A program made the translations under genes and the position numbers. A stretch of 9,483 nucleotides of DNA, taken from assembly GCA_015904045.1 (NCBI GenBank), contig JABMDG010000076.1:1-9483 (forward strand). Direction: 5' to 3'. Shown here one piece after another: positions 1 through 8,510 of the stretch. The DNA is from Nitrospira sp. GTDB lineage: Bacteria > Nitrospirota > Nitrospiria > Nitrospirales > Nitrospiraceae. The notes under the pieces are model-generated. The model worked only from the letters and a program-made list of their open reading frames with translations, searched no databases and was not told the DNA's origin. The stretch's first letter is position 1. Every line of letters starts with the position of its first letter.

Positions 1-165
1 GACGATTTCCTCGACCGTTTCGCCTTTTTGTCGGAGGCCCATAAGATAAGCCGCAATCTGCGCCGGCGTCGCCGCCCCGTCCATCATTTCGGCCATGACA
101 GCCTCCGCTTCCGATTCGGAAAGATCGGCTCGGTCGGCCAGTTTGGCAAGCGCGTCTTTGATCAT
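1..165 (-). CDS. trpD: Anthranilate phosphoribosyltransferase, N-terminal part (runs off the left edge)
   Basis: This is the first 55 codons of TrpD, which transfers the phosphoribosyl group of PRPP to anthranilate, the second committed step of tryptophan synthesis. The visible part begins MIKDALAKLADRADLSE and continues with an ATPAQIAAYLMGLRQKGETVEEI stretch split over residues 34-54. This matches the helical N-terminal domain of the family (TPAQIAAFLMALRxKGET is its typical signature). The catalytic PRPP-binding domain lies outside the window. The ATG at 163-165 is the only possible start after the upstream in-frame stop, which coincides with the trpG stop at 196-198. The gap to trpG is 30 bp. 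No clear Shine-Dalgarno sequence is seen, so translation may depend on coupling to trpG. Confidence 0.93.
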   Translation of the reverse strand, partial: MIKDALAKLADRADLSESEAEAVMAEMMDGAATPAQIAAYLMGLRQKGETVEEIV

Positions 166-195
166 GATCGTGAAGCAGCGGAACGGGCTCGCGTG

Positions 196-759
196 CTAAA
201 GTTTTAGAAAGTTCCTGAGCAGGTCTTTTCCGGCGGCCGTCAGGATCGATTCCGGATGGAACTGGACCCCTTCGGCACCCAGTGTCTTATGGCGGAGTCC
301 CATGATTTCCCCCTCGGCAGTCTCCGCCGAGATCTCAAAGCAATCGGGAAGATTCGCCCGATTCACGATCAGCGAATGGTAGCGTGTCGCCTCGAATGGA
401 TTGGGAAGCGACCGGAAAATTGTCCTGCCGTCATGCTTGATCTGAGACGTCTTCCCGTGCATCAAGCGCGGCGCGCGGACAACTTCACCGCCGTAGGCCA
501 CGGCCAGCGACTGATGCCCCAAACAGACGCCGAGGATGGGAACCTTGCCACCGAAACGGCGGATCGTCTCGACCGAAACACCCGCCTCATTGGGCGTGCA
601 AGGCCCTGGAGAAATCACGATCCGGTCCGGACGGAGCGCCTCGATCTCTTCAGGAGTAATGGTGTCATTGCGATGGACCTGGACCTCCTCGCCCAGTTCG
701 CCAAAATATTGCACCAGGTTGTAGGTGAACGAATCGTAGTTATCGATGACCAACAGCAT
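196..759 (-). CDS. trpG: Anthranilate synthase component II (glutamine amidotransferase)
   Basis: This 187-residue class I glutamine amidotransferase releases ammonia from glutamine for anthranilate synthesis by its partner TrpE. The N-terminus [19 protein letters not shown] is the family signature. The oxyanion motif ISPGPCTP is at residues 49-56. The nucleophile Cys79 lies in GVCLGHQ, and His168 and Glu170 in FHPE complete the triad. HGKTS at 101-105 is also conserved. Length is normal for a stand-alone TrpG. It sits 81 bp downstream of trpE and 30 bp upstream of trpD. Such subunits often also serve PabB in folate synthesis, so a dual trpG/pabA role is possible; no separate pabA is seen here. 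The ATG at 757-759 fits the family N-terminus exactly, although its ribosome-binding site is weak. Confidence 0.96.
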   Translation of the reverse strand: MLLVIDNYDSFTYNLVQYFGELGEEVQVHRNDTITPEEIEALRPDRIVISPGPCTPNEAGVSVETIRRFGGKVPILGVCLGHQSLAVAYGGEVVRAPRLMHGKTSQIKHDGRTIFRSLPNPFEATRYHSLIVNRANLPDCFEISAETAEGEIMGLRHKTLGAEGVQFHPESILTAAGKDLLRNFLKL

Positions 760-774
760 AAGCGTTACTCGTCG

Positions 775-831
775 CTCGTGAAGCGTATCTTGTCAGAGAA
801 TCCGGCGCGCTTCACGATTCACGTTTCACGA
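775..831 (-). repeat. trpE-trpG intergenic inverted repeat plus three 7-bp tandem repeats
   Basis: The 81-bp gap between trpE and trpG contains a perfect 10-bp inverted repeat, TCGTGAAGCG at 776-785 and CGCTTCACGA at 808-817, with a 22-nt loop. Its right arm runs into three head-to-tail 7-mers, TTCACGN, at 811-831. In the trp transcript this would form a stem-loop between the two coding regions. There is no U-tract after it, so it does not look like a terminator. It could be a small intergenic repeat family or an mRNA processing or stability element. The structure is seen directly; any function is inference. Confidence 0.6.
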
Positions 832-840
832 ACCACGTGT

Positions 841-2337
841 TTATTCCAGTCCCTGCTCAGCCAATTCGATGGCGCGCATCATCGCGCGTGCCTTGTTGCA
901 TGTCTCTTCGTACTCATGTTCCGGATTCGAATCAGCGACAATGCCGGCTCCAGCTTGAATGAAGGCCCGATGGCGGGACACTACGACCGTCCGAATGTTG
1001 ATGCACATATCCATGTTGCCGGAAAAACTGATGTATCCCACCGCCCCGGCATAAGGACCGCGCTTGGTGGGCTCCAACTCGTCGATAATCTCCATCGCTC
1101 TGATCTTGGGCGCGCCGGATACAGTGCCGGCCGGGAAACACGCCTTCAAGACATCGTAGACGGTCTTGGACTTGTCCAGTTTCCCAGTCACGTTCGACAC
1201 GATGTGCATCACGTGCGAGTACCGCTCCACGTTCATCAACGATTCCACCTGGACGGAGCCCCGCTCGGCGACCCGTCCAATGTCGTTGCGGCCCAAATCG
1301 ACCAGCATGATATGTTCAGCCCGTTCCTTGGTATCCGCCAAGAGCCGGCGCTCGAGCTGCGCGTCTTCCTCGGCCGTGGCTCCTCGTCGCCTCGTCCCGG
1401 CGATCGGACGCACCGACACGACCCCGTCCTCGCATCGCACGAGGATTTCCGGGGAAGAACCCACGAGTTCAACCCCGGCAATGCGCAAGTAATACATGTA
1501 GGGCGACGGATTCACGACGCGCAGCGCCCGATACAGCTGAAACGGCGGCGCCTGCAAGTTGGTCTCCCATCGCTGAGACAGCACACACTGAAAGATGTCA
1601 CCGGCCTTGATGTATTCCTGCGCTTGGGCGACCATCTTTTGAAAATCCGCCTTGCTCATGTTCGGCGTAAAGCGAATAGAGGACCGCCGCCGCTTCGGCG
1701 CGGTCTTCCGAAGAGGCCGGCGCAGCCGGGCGATCATCTGTTCGATCTTGCCGGTCGCCTCACGATAGGCCGAGCGAATGTCGCGGTCCGATACGGATTT
1801 CACATGCGCGTTGGCCACGACTTTGATCTTCTGCGAGACGTTGTCGAAAATGAGCAACGTGTCGGTCAACAGAAAGGCGAAGTCCGGTAGGCCGAGGTGG
1901 TCCTTCCTCCCGGATGGAAGCTCCTCGAACGTTTTCACCATGTCGTAGCCGAGATAGCCCACCGCCCCGCCCACGAAGCGGGGCAGGCCGGGAACCGTTA
2001 CCGGACGGTAGGCCTCCATGAACTCCCGCACGCGGTCCAGCGGAGCGCCTCGGCTGGGGATCCGGCCGGTGCGCACCCCCTTTCGGACACAGAGGTCTCC
2101 ACGGTCCTCGACCATGACGATGGGAGACCCGCTCCCGAGAAACGAGTAGCGCGCCCACTTTTCACCGCCCTGGATGCTTTCCAACAAATAGGCCGACGGG
2201 CCGTGATCGATCTTTGCGAACGCCGACACGGGCGTGTCCTGGTCCGCCAAGATTTCCCGGTACAACGGAATGAGGTTGCCCTTCTTCGTGTATGACCGGA
2301 ACTCGTCCAAGCTGAGTGAATAGACCGGCGCCGCCAT
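841..2337 (-). CDS. trpE: Anthranilate synthase component I
   Basis: This chorismate-using enzyme makes anthranilate with ammonia supplied by TrpG. With the ATG at 2335-2337 it has 498 residues, normal for the family. The N-terminal domain carries the LLES motif (residues 51-54), the tryptophan feedback site that distinguishes TrpE from PabB. The chorismate-binding domain shows RPIAGTR (310-316), LVDLGRND near 345-352, FPAGTVSGAPK (401-411) and GAGIVADSNPEHEYEE (463-478). The reading frame stays open to a TTG at 2362-2364 that overlaps the upstream gene. The ATG is preferred because GGAG lies just upstream of it and MAAPVYSLSLDEF resembles a TrpE N-terminus. The gene follows the LysM lipoprotein gene by 13 bp, so the two are probably co-transcribed. 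No Trp-rich leader peptide is seen before it, so control is more likely by feedback inhibition than by classical attenuation. Confidence 0.96.
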   Translation of the reverse strand: MAAPVYSLSLDEFRSYTKKGNLIPLYREILADQDTPVSAFAKIDHGPSAYLLESIQGGEKWARYSFLGSGSPIVMVEDRGDLCVRKGVRTGRIPSRGAPLDRVREFMEAYRPVTVPGLPRFVGGAVGYLGYDMVKTFEELPSGRKDHLGLPDFAFLLTDTLLIFDNVSQKIKVVANAHVKSVSDRDIRSAYREATGKIEQMIARLRRPLRKTAPKRRRSSIRFTPNMSKADFQKMVAQAQEYIKAGDIFQCVLSQRWETNLQAPPFQLYRALRVVNPSPYMYYLRIAGVELVGSSPEILVRCEDGVVSVRPIAGTRRRGATAEEDAQLERRLLADTKERAEHIMLVDLGRNDIGRVAERGSVQVESLMNVERYSHVMHIVSNVTGKLDKSKTVYDVLKACFPAGTVSGAPKIRAMEIIDELEPTKRGPYAGAVGYISFSGNMDMCINIRTVVVSRHRAFIQAGAGIVADSNPEHEYEETCNKARAMMRAIELAEQGLE

Positions 2338-2350
2338 TTCGCTCCGTTCG

Positions 2351-3001
2351 CTATTCCGTCCCAACGATGAGCTTTTGGCCGACTTCGATGATGTCGTCGG
2401 GCAATTTATTCATCTTCATCAACTTCTCCACTTCGATGCCGTAGCGCCGGCTGATACGAAAGAGGGTCTCGCCCGGCTTGACGACGTGCAGCGTTGGGCC
2501 AGGCTTGGCGGCCGACGCCGGTGCCGCACCACCCTCGGCATCGCGCACCTTCGGCTGGGAGGCCGACTTTGCGATAACTTCGTCCATCGCCTCGAATGAT
2601 TCCGCCGGCTTTTTCGGCTTGGCAACCGCAGGCCCGCTCTTGCGCATGTCCTCCATCGCCTTTCGCTCGAGCACCGCCGATTCCCTAATCGCTTCGGTTT
2701 CTTCCTGAAGCCGTGTCATCTGTTCGCGTACGGTCTGTACTTGCGAGGCCAACTCCCGATTTCTTGCCTCGAAATCGGCCAATTCAATCTTCGTCCGCTT
2801 GACTTCACTTTCCAGTTCGAGCGACCGTTTTTCCTCCTGGGCCAACAAGCGCTGGAAGTTCAGACTTCTTGCCTTTTCGGCGTTGTATTTTTCCTCCAAT
2901 ACGACGCACCCGCCGACTATCGGACTCATGCCAATGATGATGGCTCCCACCAACCATACTCTTGACACGCGCCCATGCCCTCTCGGCTTCGCGACTCCCA
3001 T
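2351..3001 (-). CDS. LysM-domain lipoprotein with coiled coil
   Basis: This 216-residue predicted lipoprotein carries a peptidoglycan-binding module. A basic N-terminus (KPRGHGR) and a hydrophobic stretch (residues 15-29) end in the lipobox VGGC, with the lipidated Cys at 32. The next residues are Val-Val, so there is no inner-membrane retention Asp at +2. Residues about 36-120 are rich in Glu, Lys, Arg and Gln in a heptad-like pattern, which suggests a coiled coil. An Ala/Pro/Lys-rich linker follows. A single LysM domain ends the protein (about 171-214: HVVKPGETLFRISRRYGIEVEKL, then a second half ending VGQKLIVG). The ATG at 2999-3001 is chosen because AAGGAGG lies 5 nt upstream; a GTG at 3019 is in frame but falls inside or before that site. 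The gene heads the trpE-trpG-trpD unit. The exact envelope role is unknown. Confidence 0.88.
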   Translation of the reverse strand: MGVAKPRGHGRVSRVWLVGAIIIGMSPIVGGCVVLEEKYNAEKARSLNFQRLLAQEEKRSLELESEVKRTKIELADFEARNRELASQVQTVREQMTRLQEETEAIRESAVLERKAMEDMRKSGPAVAKPKKPAESFEAMDEVIAKSASQPKVRDAEGGAAPASAAKPGPTLHVVKPGETLFRISRRYGIEVEKLMKMNKLPDDIIEVGQKLIVGTE

Positions 3002-3006
3002 ACACC

Positions 3007-3013
3007 CCTCCTT
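3007..3013 (-). promoter_or_regulatory. Ribosome-binding site of the LysM lipoprotein gene
   Basis: The minus strand reads AAGGAGG, then 5 nt, then ATG. It is one of the two best Shine-Dalgarno matches noted in the window and decides the start at 3001 over the upstream in-frame GTG. Confidence 0.8.
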
Positions 3014-3087
3014 TGACACGCCGGCTGCCCGTCGATGTCACGAGCCGCAGGCCTCTCTGCCGATATCCATCCACCCGGAAATAAAGT

Positions 3088-3117
3088 AGAATAGAGGCCA
3101 ACGATGATGAAAGTCAA
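3088..3117 (-). promoter_or_regulatory. Sigma-70-type promoter for the LysM-trpEGD unit
   Basis: On the minus strand, TTGACT (3112-3117, 5 of 6 consensus bases) and TATTCT (3088-3093, 4 of 6) are separated by 18 bp. Transcription would start near 3081, giving a leader of about 80 nt before the LysM lipoprotein ATG. It lies in the divergent gap with ligA. Prediction is by eye only. Confidence 0.5.
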
Positions 3118-3141
3118 AGCGAAATGGGCCAGGATTCCTGT

Positions 3142-5263
<2,122 letters not shown>

Positions 5264-6544
5264 TCAACTCACCGGATTCAGGTGGGTCTCTTCGACGGGC
5301 ACTGCGACTTTTTCATCTTTAAAGATTTGTACGCTTCGGATCGAGCGTGGGTCTGCCTCATGGACAACCAGGCGGCAATTCTCGATGCGGAGTTCTTCCC
5401 CGGCCTTGGGAATCCGGCCAAGGCTTTCCTGAATCAATCCCCCGATCGTCAACGCCTCATCCCCCAGTTCGACCTTGAGAAAATCGTTCACTTTTCGGAC
5501 TTCCGTCCGGCCGTGTACCAAGATCTGATTCTTCCCGATACGCTTGATCAGCTCCTCGGTGATATCAGTCTCATCGACGATTTCGCCGACGACCTCTTCC
5601 AACAGATCTTCCAGCGTCACCAGCCCCATGACGCCGCCGAATTCGTTGACCACGATACCCATATGCCGTTTTTCCTGCTGGAACTGCTTCATCAGATCAT
5701 CCGCGGTTTTTCCGGCCGGGACAAAGAGCGGCGGATGAGCGATATCCCGTAATCGCACATGGGACCGGTCCTTTGCCAATTCCGTGAGTGCATTCGTCTT
5801 ATACAGGATGCCGGTGACGTTATCGAGCGTGCCGTCGTACACGGGAATCCTGGAATATTTCGATTGGTACAGAAGTTCCTGCGCTTCTTTAAGCTGTAGA
5901 TTGCCGTCCAAGGCAAACACGTAGATCCGCGGTGTCATGGCGTCTTCCGCCGTAATATCCTTCAACTGAAAGACGTTCTTGATCATCTTGACTTCTTCCG
6001 ACTCGATCTCGCCGGCTTTGCCCCCTTGGTCAAGCATGATCTTCAGCTCTTCCTCTGTGACCAGGGGAAGCGTCAACCCCTTCCCCCCGGTCAGTTTATG
6101 GATCAGGGGAACCATAAAAAAGAGAAGCGGTGTCAACAGCAGTTCCACCCAATAGATCGGGTAGGCCATATTCAACGTCACCGGCACGGCGAATTTGGCG
6201 GCCAAGGTCTTCGGAATAACGTCCACGGACACGAGGAGCACAAAGGTCAAGATGCCGACCATCACCGCAATGGCTTCCTCAAACACACTCTGGCCACCAT
6301 AGATGCGCAATGTCATGAAGGTGGCGAACATGGGGATAGCTGTCCCCACCAGACGATCGCCAACAAGGATGGTCGAAAGGAGCTTTTGGGGATCGCTCCT
6401 CAGCTTAAGTGCCTTGGCGGCCCGCTTGCTGCCATTTTGAGCCAGGGCTTTCAGCCGCGTTTCATTGACCGAGAAGAACCCGATCTCGGCAGTAGAAATA
6501 ACGGCAGATAACCCTATTAATCCCAAAAGGATTAGGATATCCAT
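5264..6544 (-). CDS. CNNM/CBS/CorC-domain membrane protein (hemolysin C-like, HlyC/CorC family)
   Basis: This 426-residue inner-membrane protein belongs to the family of CorC, YtfL and TlyC-like proteins, linked to magnesium or cobalt export and resistance. Biochemical roles differ between members. The CNNM (DUF21) domain occupies about residues 1-185, with hydrophobic segments near 3-25, 57-80, 90-112 and 125-150. The start STAEIGFFSVNETRLKAL and VDVIPKTLAAKFA near 107-119 are typical. A CBS pair follows at about 200-325: MTPRIYVFALD, SRIPVYDGTLDNVTGIL and RHMGIVVNEFGGVMGLVTLEDLLEEVVGEIVDE are classic signatures. The C-terminal CorC/HlyC transporter-associated domain is at about 338-412. The ATG at 6542-6544 is the only start after the upstream in-frame stop at 6557-6559. 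No clear Shine-Dalgarno sequence is seen. The true ion substrate cannot be read from sequence. Confidence 0.93.
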   Translation of the reverse strand: MDILILLGLIGLSAVISTAEIGFFSVNETRLKALAQNGSKRAAKALKLRSDPQKLLSTILVGDRLVGTAIPMFATFMTLRIYGGQSVFEEAIAVMVGILTFVLLVSVDVIPKTLAAKFAVPVTLNMAYPIYWVELLLTPLLFFMVPLIHKLTGGKGLTLPLVTEEELKIMLDQGGKAGEIESEEVKMIKNVFQLKDITAEDAMTPRIYVFALDGNLQLKEAQELLYQSKYSRIPVYDGTLDNVTGILYKTNALTELAKDRSHVRLRDIAHPPLFVPAGKTADDLMKQFQQEKRHMGIVVNEFGGVMGLVTLEDLLEEVVGEIVDETDITEELIKRIGKNQILVHGRTEVRKVNDFLKVELGDEALTIGGLIQESLGRIPKAGEELRIENCRLVVHEADPRSIRSVQIFKDEKVAVPVEETHLNPVS

Positions 6545-6815
6545 AACAGTCGTGTATTACGGACGTTGAACCAGAATGGCCGGCCTAGCCGGAAGGCAGG
6601 TGTTACTGAGAGGATGCCTCTCTGCCCACCCTTCAGAGGGTTTGAATACGAGAATGATTCTGCTGCTGATCATAACGTTCATAGGCAATAGATCTACCAT
6701 AGGGGCCAGTGTGAGGCAAGCAAATCCAACAAAGCTTCAGATAAATCAATGCCTTCCAGCAACGATGTGATGACACAGCAATCTCCCCTGCATGCACAAC
6801 TGTCCCCACCTGACG
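6545..6815. other. Intergenic gap with small hairpins, no convincing gene
   Basis: This stretch is more AT-rich than its neighbours. It contains an FseI-type palindrome GGCCGGCC (6578-6585), a CCGGC/GCCGG hairpin (6580-6592), a 6-bp hairpin GAGAGG-ATG-CCTCTC (6608-6622) and ACCCT-TCAG-AGGGT (6628-6641) followed by a short T run. The only sizeable open frame (64 codons on the plus strand from 6576) has no Shine-Dalgarno sequence and no recognisable domain. It presumably holds the end of the rlpA transcript and the promoter of the CNNM/CorC gene, but I could not identify a clear example of either. Confidence 0.5.
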
Positions 6816-7286
6816 CTATCCGTCATCTCGCACCACGAACGATTGAAGGTTGAACCTACGCTCGAGACGGGCTGAAGCCGCCTGGGCATCGTCCTCACTC
6901 ATAAACTGTCCGACTTGAACCCGGTACCGCCGGCCCTCCGGTAGATCGATTTGTATGATTCTCCCCCCCTGAAACTCGCTCCGGACCTGTGCAAAGAGCG
7001 CCCTGGCGTTCTCAAGGTTTGAGAACGCACCGACCTGTATCCTCAACACTCCCATACCCTCAGGCCTGGGCGAATAGCCAATCACTTTTAGCTCGATCTG
7101 ATCTGTCCCGTTTCCTGTCATCCCGATGGCTTGTGCCCCAGCCAGCGAGAGATCCAGGATTCGCCCCCGCGCAAAGGGCCCGCGGTCATTGATTCTCACC
7201 TGCACGTGGCGTCCGGACGTGAGAGACCTGACCACAGCGATGGAGCCAAGCGGCAGTGTTCGATGAGCAGCGGTCAGGTGGTGCAT
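6816..7286 (-). pseudogene. rlpA: Second rlpA-like frame: double-psi beta-barrel plus SPOR domain, lacking its N-terminus
   Basis: As an open frame from the ATG at 7284-7286 this encodes 156 residues. It carries most of an RlpA double-psi beta-barrel domain (TAAHRTLPLGS, VRINDRGPFARGRILDLS, residues about 4-72), then a SPOR domain for binding denuded septal peptidoglycan (about 82-153: VLRIQVGAFSNLENARALFAQVR, then RYRVQVGQFMSEDDA). It has no signal peptide. The frame is homologous upstream of the ATG as far as the codons for WYGPGFHGNKTANGERYD (to 7340), and is then stopped by a TGA two codons further up. It is therefore the 3' part of an rlpA gene that lost its 5' end, joined in the -1 frame to the upstream copy. 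Its ATG overlaps the upstream stop by 13 nt, so coupled re-initiation is possible but would give a cytoplasmic product. The alternative explanation is an assembly or sequencing error at the junction. Confidence 0.75.
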
Positions 7287-7672
7287 GTCATACCGCTCAC
7301 CGTTGGCCGTCTTGTTCCCGTGGAAGCCAGGCCCATACCATTCTCAAGATCGGAAAAAGCTCCGATCTGCACCCGTAATACCCCCATTCCTTCAGGTCTG
7401 GGAGCATAACCGACCACGCGAAGTTCAATTTTGTCCGTTCCATTGCCTATCATCCCGATGGCCTTAGCTCCTGCCAACGAAAGATCCAACACCCGTCCTC
7501 TGGCAAAGGGGCCCCGGTCATTTATCCTCACTGTGACCTGGCGGCCGGACGTCAAGGAGCGAACGACTGCAACGGAGCCAAGGGGCAATGTCCTATGAGC
7601 AGCGGTCAGCTGATGCATGTCATACCGCTCGCCATTGGCAGTCTGGTTTCCGTGAAAGCCAGGCCCATACCA
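7008..7672 (-). repeat. 333-bp direct tandem repeat within rlpA
   Basis: Copy 1 is 7340-7672 and copy 2 is 7008-7340. Each runs from the Trp codon of WYGPGFHG to the Asn codon of the SPOR motif GAFS(D/N)LEN. The offset is 332 bp, which is not a multiple of three and causes the frame change. The translations differ at 15 of 111 positions (86% identical), mostly conservative changes, with many silent differences in the DNA. The two parts are therefore old, both long under selection, and not a fresh duplication. Confidence 0.9.
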
Positions 7673-7828
7673 TGAGGCTTCCCCGCGTTCGACAAATCCG
7701 ATCGGGTATCCAGGGAAGCGGTCGATATGAGGGGGGGCGGCCTTACAGCCTTGAACGGCAATCCCGGCAAGCAGGATCACCGCAACTGCAAACTTCCGGG
7801 TAGCTCTTGGAGGCGGCTTCAGCCGCAT
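7274..7828 (-). CDS. rlpA: RlpA-like septal lipoprotein, SPOR domain replaced by an out-of-frame tail
   Basis: RlpA proteins are outer-membrane lipoproteins with lytic transglycosylase activity on naked glycan strands at the division site. This frame has 184 residues. It shows a basic start, a hydrophobic stretch (13-25) and a lipobox VQGC with Cys28. The double-psi beta-barrel domain follows (about 48-147), with GEASWYGPGFHGNQTANGERY, the TAAH histidine and the INDRGPFARGR aspartate; the family's catalytic-site residues are present. The SPOR domain begins (VLRVQIGAFSDLEN) but is cut off there. The last 20 residues, GMGLASTGTRRPTVSGMTCT plus one, are a wrong-frame reading of the second copy's WYGPGFHGNKTANG codons. 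The enzyme domain may still work, but septal targeting by SPOR is lost. The gene starts 3 bp after the ACT-protein stop, so translation is probably coupled. The ATG at 7826-7828 fits the lipoprotein signal. Confidence 0.82.
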   Translation of the reverse strand: MRLKPPPRATRKFAVAVILLAGIAVQGCKAAPPHIDRFPGYPIGFVERGEASWYGPGFHGNQTANGERYDMHQLTAAHRTLPLGSVAVVRSLTSGRQVTVRINDRGPFARGRVLDLSLAGAKAIGMIGNGTDKIELRVVGYAPRPEGMGVLRVQIGAFSDLENGMGLASTGTRRPTVSGMTCTT

Positions 7829-7831
7829 TGA

Positions 7832-8242
7832 TCAAAACTCATCCAGTGATTGGTTGCGGAGAATCGTCAAGGCCTTGTCGGTGTTCGAGACGGTTAAGAC
7901 GACGATGGCCCGTTTCCCTTCCCTGGAAGGGGTGCAGTAGCCGCACTTGATATTGATCCGGCTCTTGGTCAAGAGATCGGCGACTTCTTTTAATGCGCCC
8001 GGTTTATTCTTGAGGCTGAGCAGCAGCGCCGTCTCCTCTGAAAACTTGATCTTCGCCGCTTTGAAGGCAGATCGGGCTCCCTCCACATCCGCGACAAGCA
8101 AACGCAACTTGCCGGTGCCGGGTACCTCCGGAGCGGAAAAGGCCTTGATATTGACCCCCGCTTCTCCGAGCACCGACGCCACTTTGGAAAGCTCACCCGG
8201 CTTGTTCTTGCAGGGAACGACAAACTGTGTTGTTGTAGGCAT
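7832..8242 (-). CDS. Tandem ACT-domain protein
   Basis: This 136-residue protein consists of two ACT domains and nothing else (residues about 5-65 and 71-133). ACT domains are small ligand-binding regulatory folds, usually for amino acids. Each half begins with the typical turn, NKPGEL at 13-18 and NKPGAL at 79-84. These are followed by LSKVASVLGEAGVNIKAFS and LKEVADLLTKSRINIKCGY respectively, and each half ends in a beta strand (GKLRLLVADVEGA and GKRAIVVLTVSNTDKA). Stand-alone double-ACT proteins are known as uncharacterised regulators (COG4747-like), so the ligand cannot be named. The ATG at 8240-8242 has GAGGGAG 8 nt upstream on the minus strand. The gene is first in the ACT-rlpA unit, with its own strong promoter at 8392-8420. 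A link to cell-wall metabolism is suggested only by this neighbourhood. Confidence 0.88.
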   Translation of the reverse strand: MPTTTQFVVPCKNKPGELSKVASVLGEAGVNIKAFSAPEVPGTGKLRLLVADVEGARSAFKAAKIKFSEETALLLSLKNKPGALKEVADLLTKSRINIKCGYCTPSREGKRAIVVLTVSNTDKALTILRNQSLDEF

Positions 8243-8277
8243 ACCTGCGACTCCCTCTGCGATTTTCTACACTACAG

Positions 8278-8292
8278 CCTGGTCAAGCCAGG
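8278..8292 (-). other. Hairpin in the ACT-gene leader
   Basis: CCTGG and CCAGG flank a 5-nt loop. This perfect small stem-loop lies about 35 nt upstream of the ACT start codon within the predicted 5' leader. No U-tract follows, so it is not a terminator. A role in leader structure is possible but unsupported. Confidence 0.35.
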
Positions 8293-8391
8293 TTTAACCG
8301 CATCATTTCATAAGCCCGACGGAGAATCAAACCCGACGCTAGCCGCGGCACTCAAAGCTGTAGGCCGTTCGTCAACTTGGAATTGGTCACC

Positions 8392-8420
8392 TATATATAG
8401 ACGAATGCCTACCCTGTCAA
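8392..8420 (-). promoter_or_regulatory. Strong sigma-70-type promoter for the ACT-rlpA unit
   Basis: On the minus strand TTGACA (8415-8420, perfect consensus) is followed after exactly 17 bp by TATATA (8392-8397), inside a run of alternating T and A. It is the best promoter match noted in the window. The start point would be near 8385, giving a leader of about 140 nt before the ACT start codon. Confidence 0.65.
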
Positions 8421-8481
8421 CGCTGAATGCAGTGTCCGCAAAATCCCTTCGCGCGTCGAAACATGCGTCGAGTGCGTCCGC

Positions 8482-8510
8482 CACCTCTGAGCAGAGGTGA
8501 GGCTAACCTC
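8482..8510 (-). other. Competing hairpins around and after the micro-ORF stop codon
   Basis: CACCTCTG (8482-8489) and CAGAGGTG (8492-8499) form a perfect 8-bp inverted repeat with only two bases between. Next to it GAGG (8499-8502) and CCTC (8507-8510) form a second stem whose loop contains the stop codon of the micro-ORF. The two stems share the G at 8499, and the GAGGT and ACCTC segments can pair in more than one way. The pairing is seen in the sequence; a switch or attenuation function is inference, and no U-tract follows. Confidence 0.5.

Noticed and set aside
256..1890. 544-codon open frame on the plus strand antisense to trpG and trpE
   Set aside because: It shows no recognisable domain, is rich in Arg and His as expected of a shadow frame in GC-rich DNA, and lies wholly over two clear enzymes.
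2338..2364. TTG-initiated N-terminal extension of trpE
   Set aside because: It overlaps the LysM gene end, lacks a Shine-Dalgarno sequence, and adds residues unlike the TrpE N-terminus; the ATG at 2337 has GGAG upstream.
6576..6770. 64-codon plus-strand frame in the gap right of the CNNM/CorC gene
   Set aside because: There is no ribosome-binding site, no domain and no neighbour in the same direction. Its composition looks like intergenic DNA.
7347..7368. Resemblance of AGATCGGA...TCCGATCT to sequencing adapter sequence
   Set aside because: The codons read VQIGAFSDLEN and match the second rlpA copy residue for residue apart from conservative changes, so the stretch is native coding DNA.
7274..7368. 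Programmed -1 frameshift joining the two rlpA frames
   Set aside because: The shift would have to occur after the TGA in the -1 frame just before the junction, and no X XXY YYZ slippery heptamer is present there. The only T run (TTTTT) is upstream of that stop.
8295..8345. Possible tRNA-like segment
   Set aside because: A sequence vaguely like a T-arm is present, but no acceptor stem, anticodon arm or CCA end could be assembled around it.
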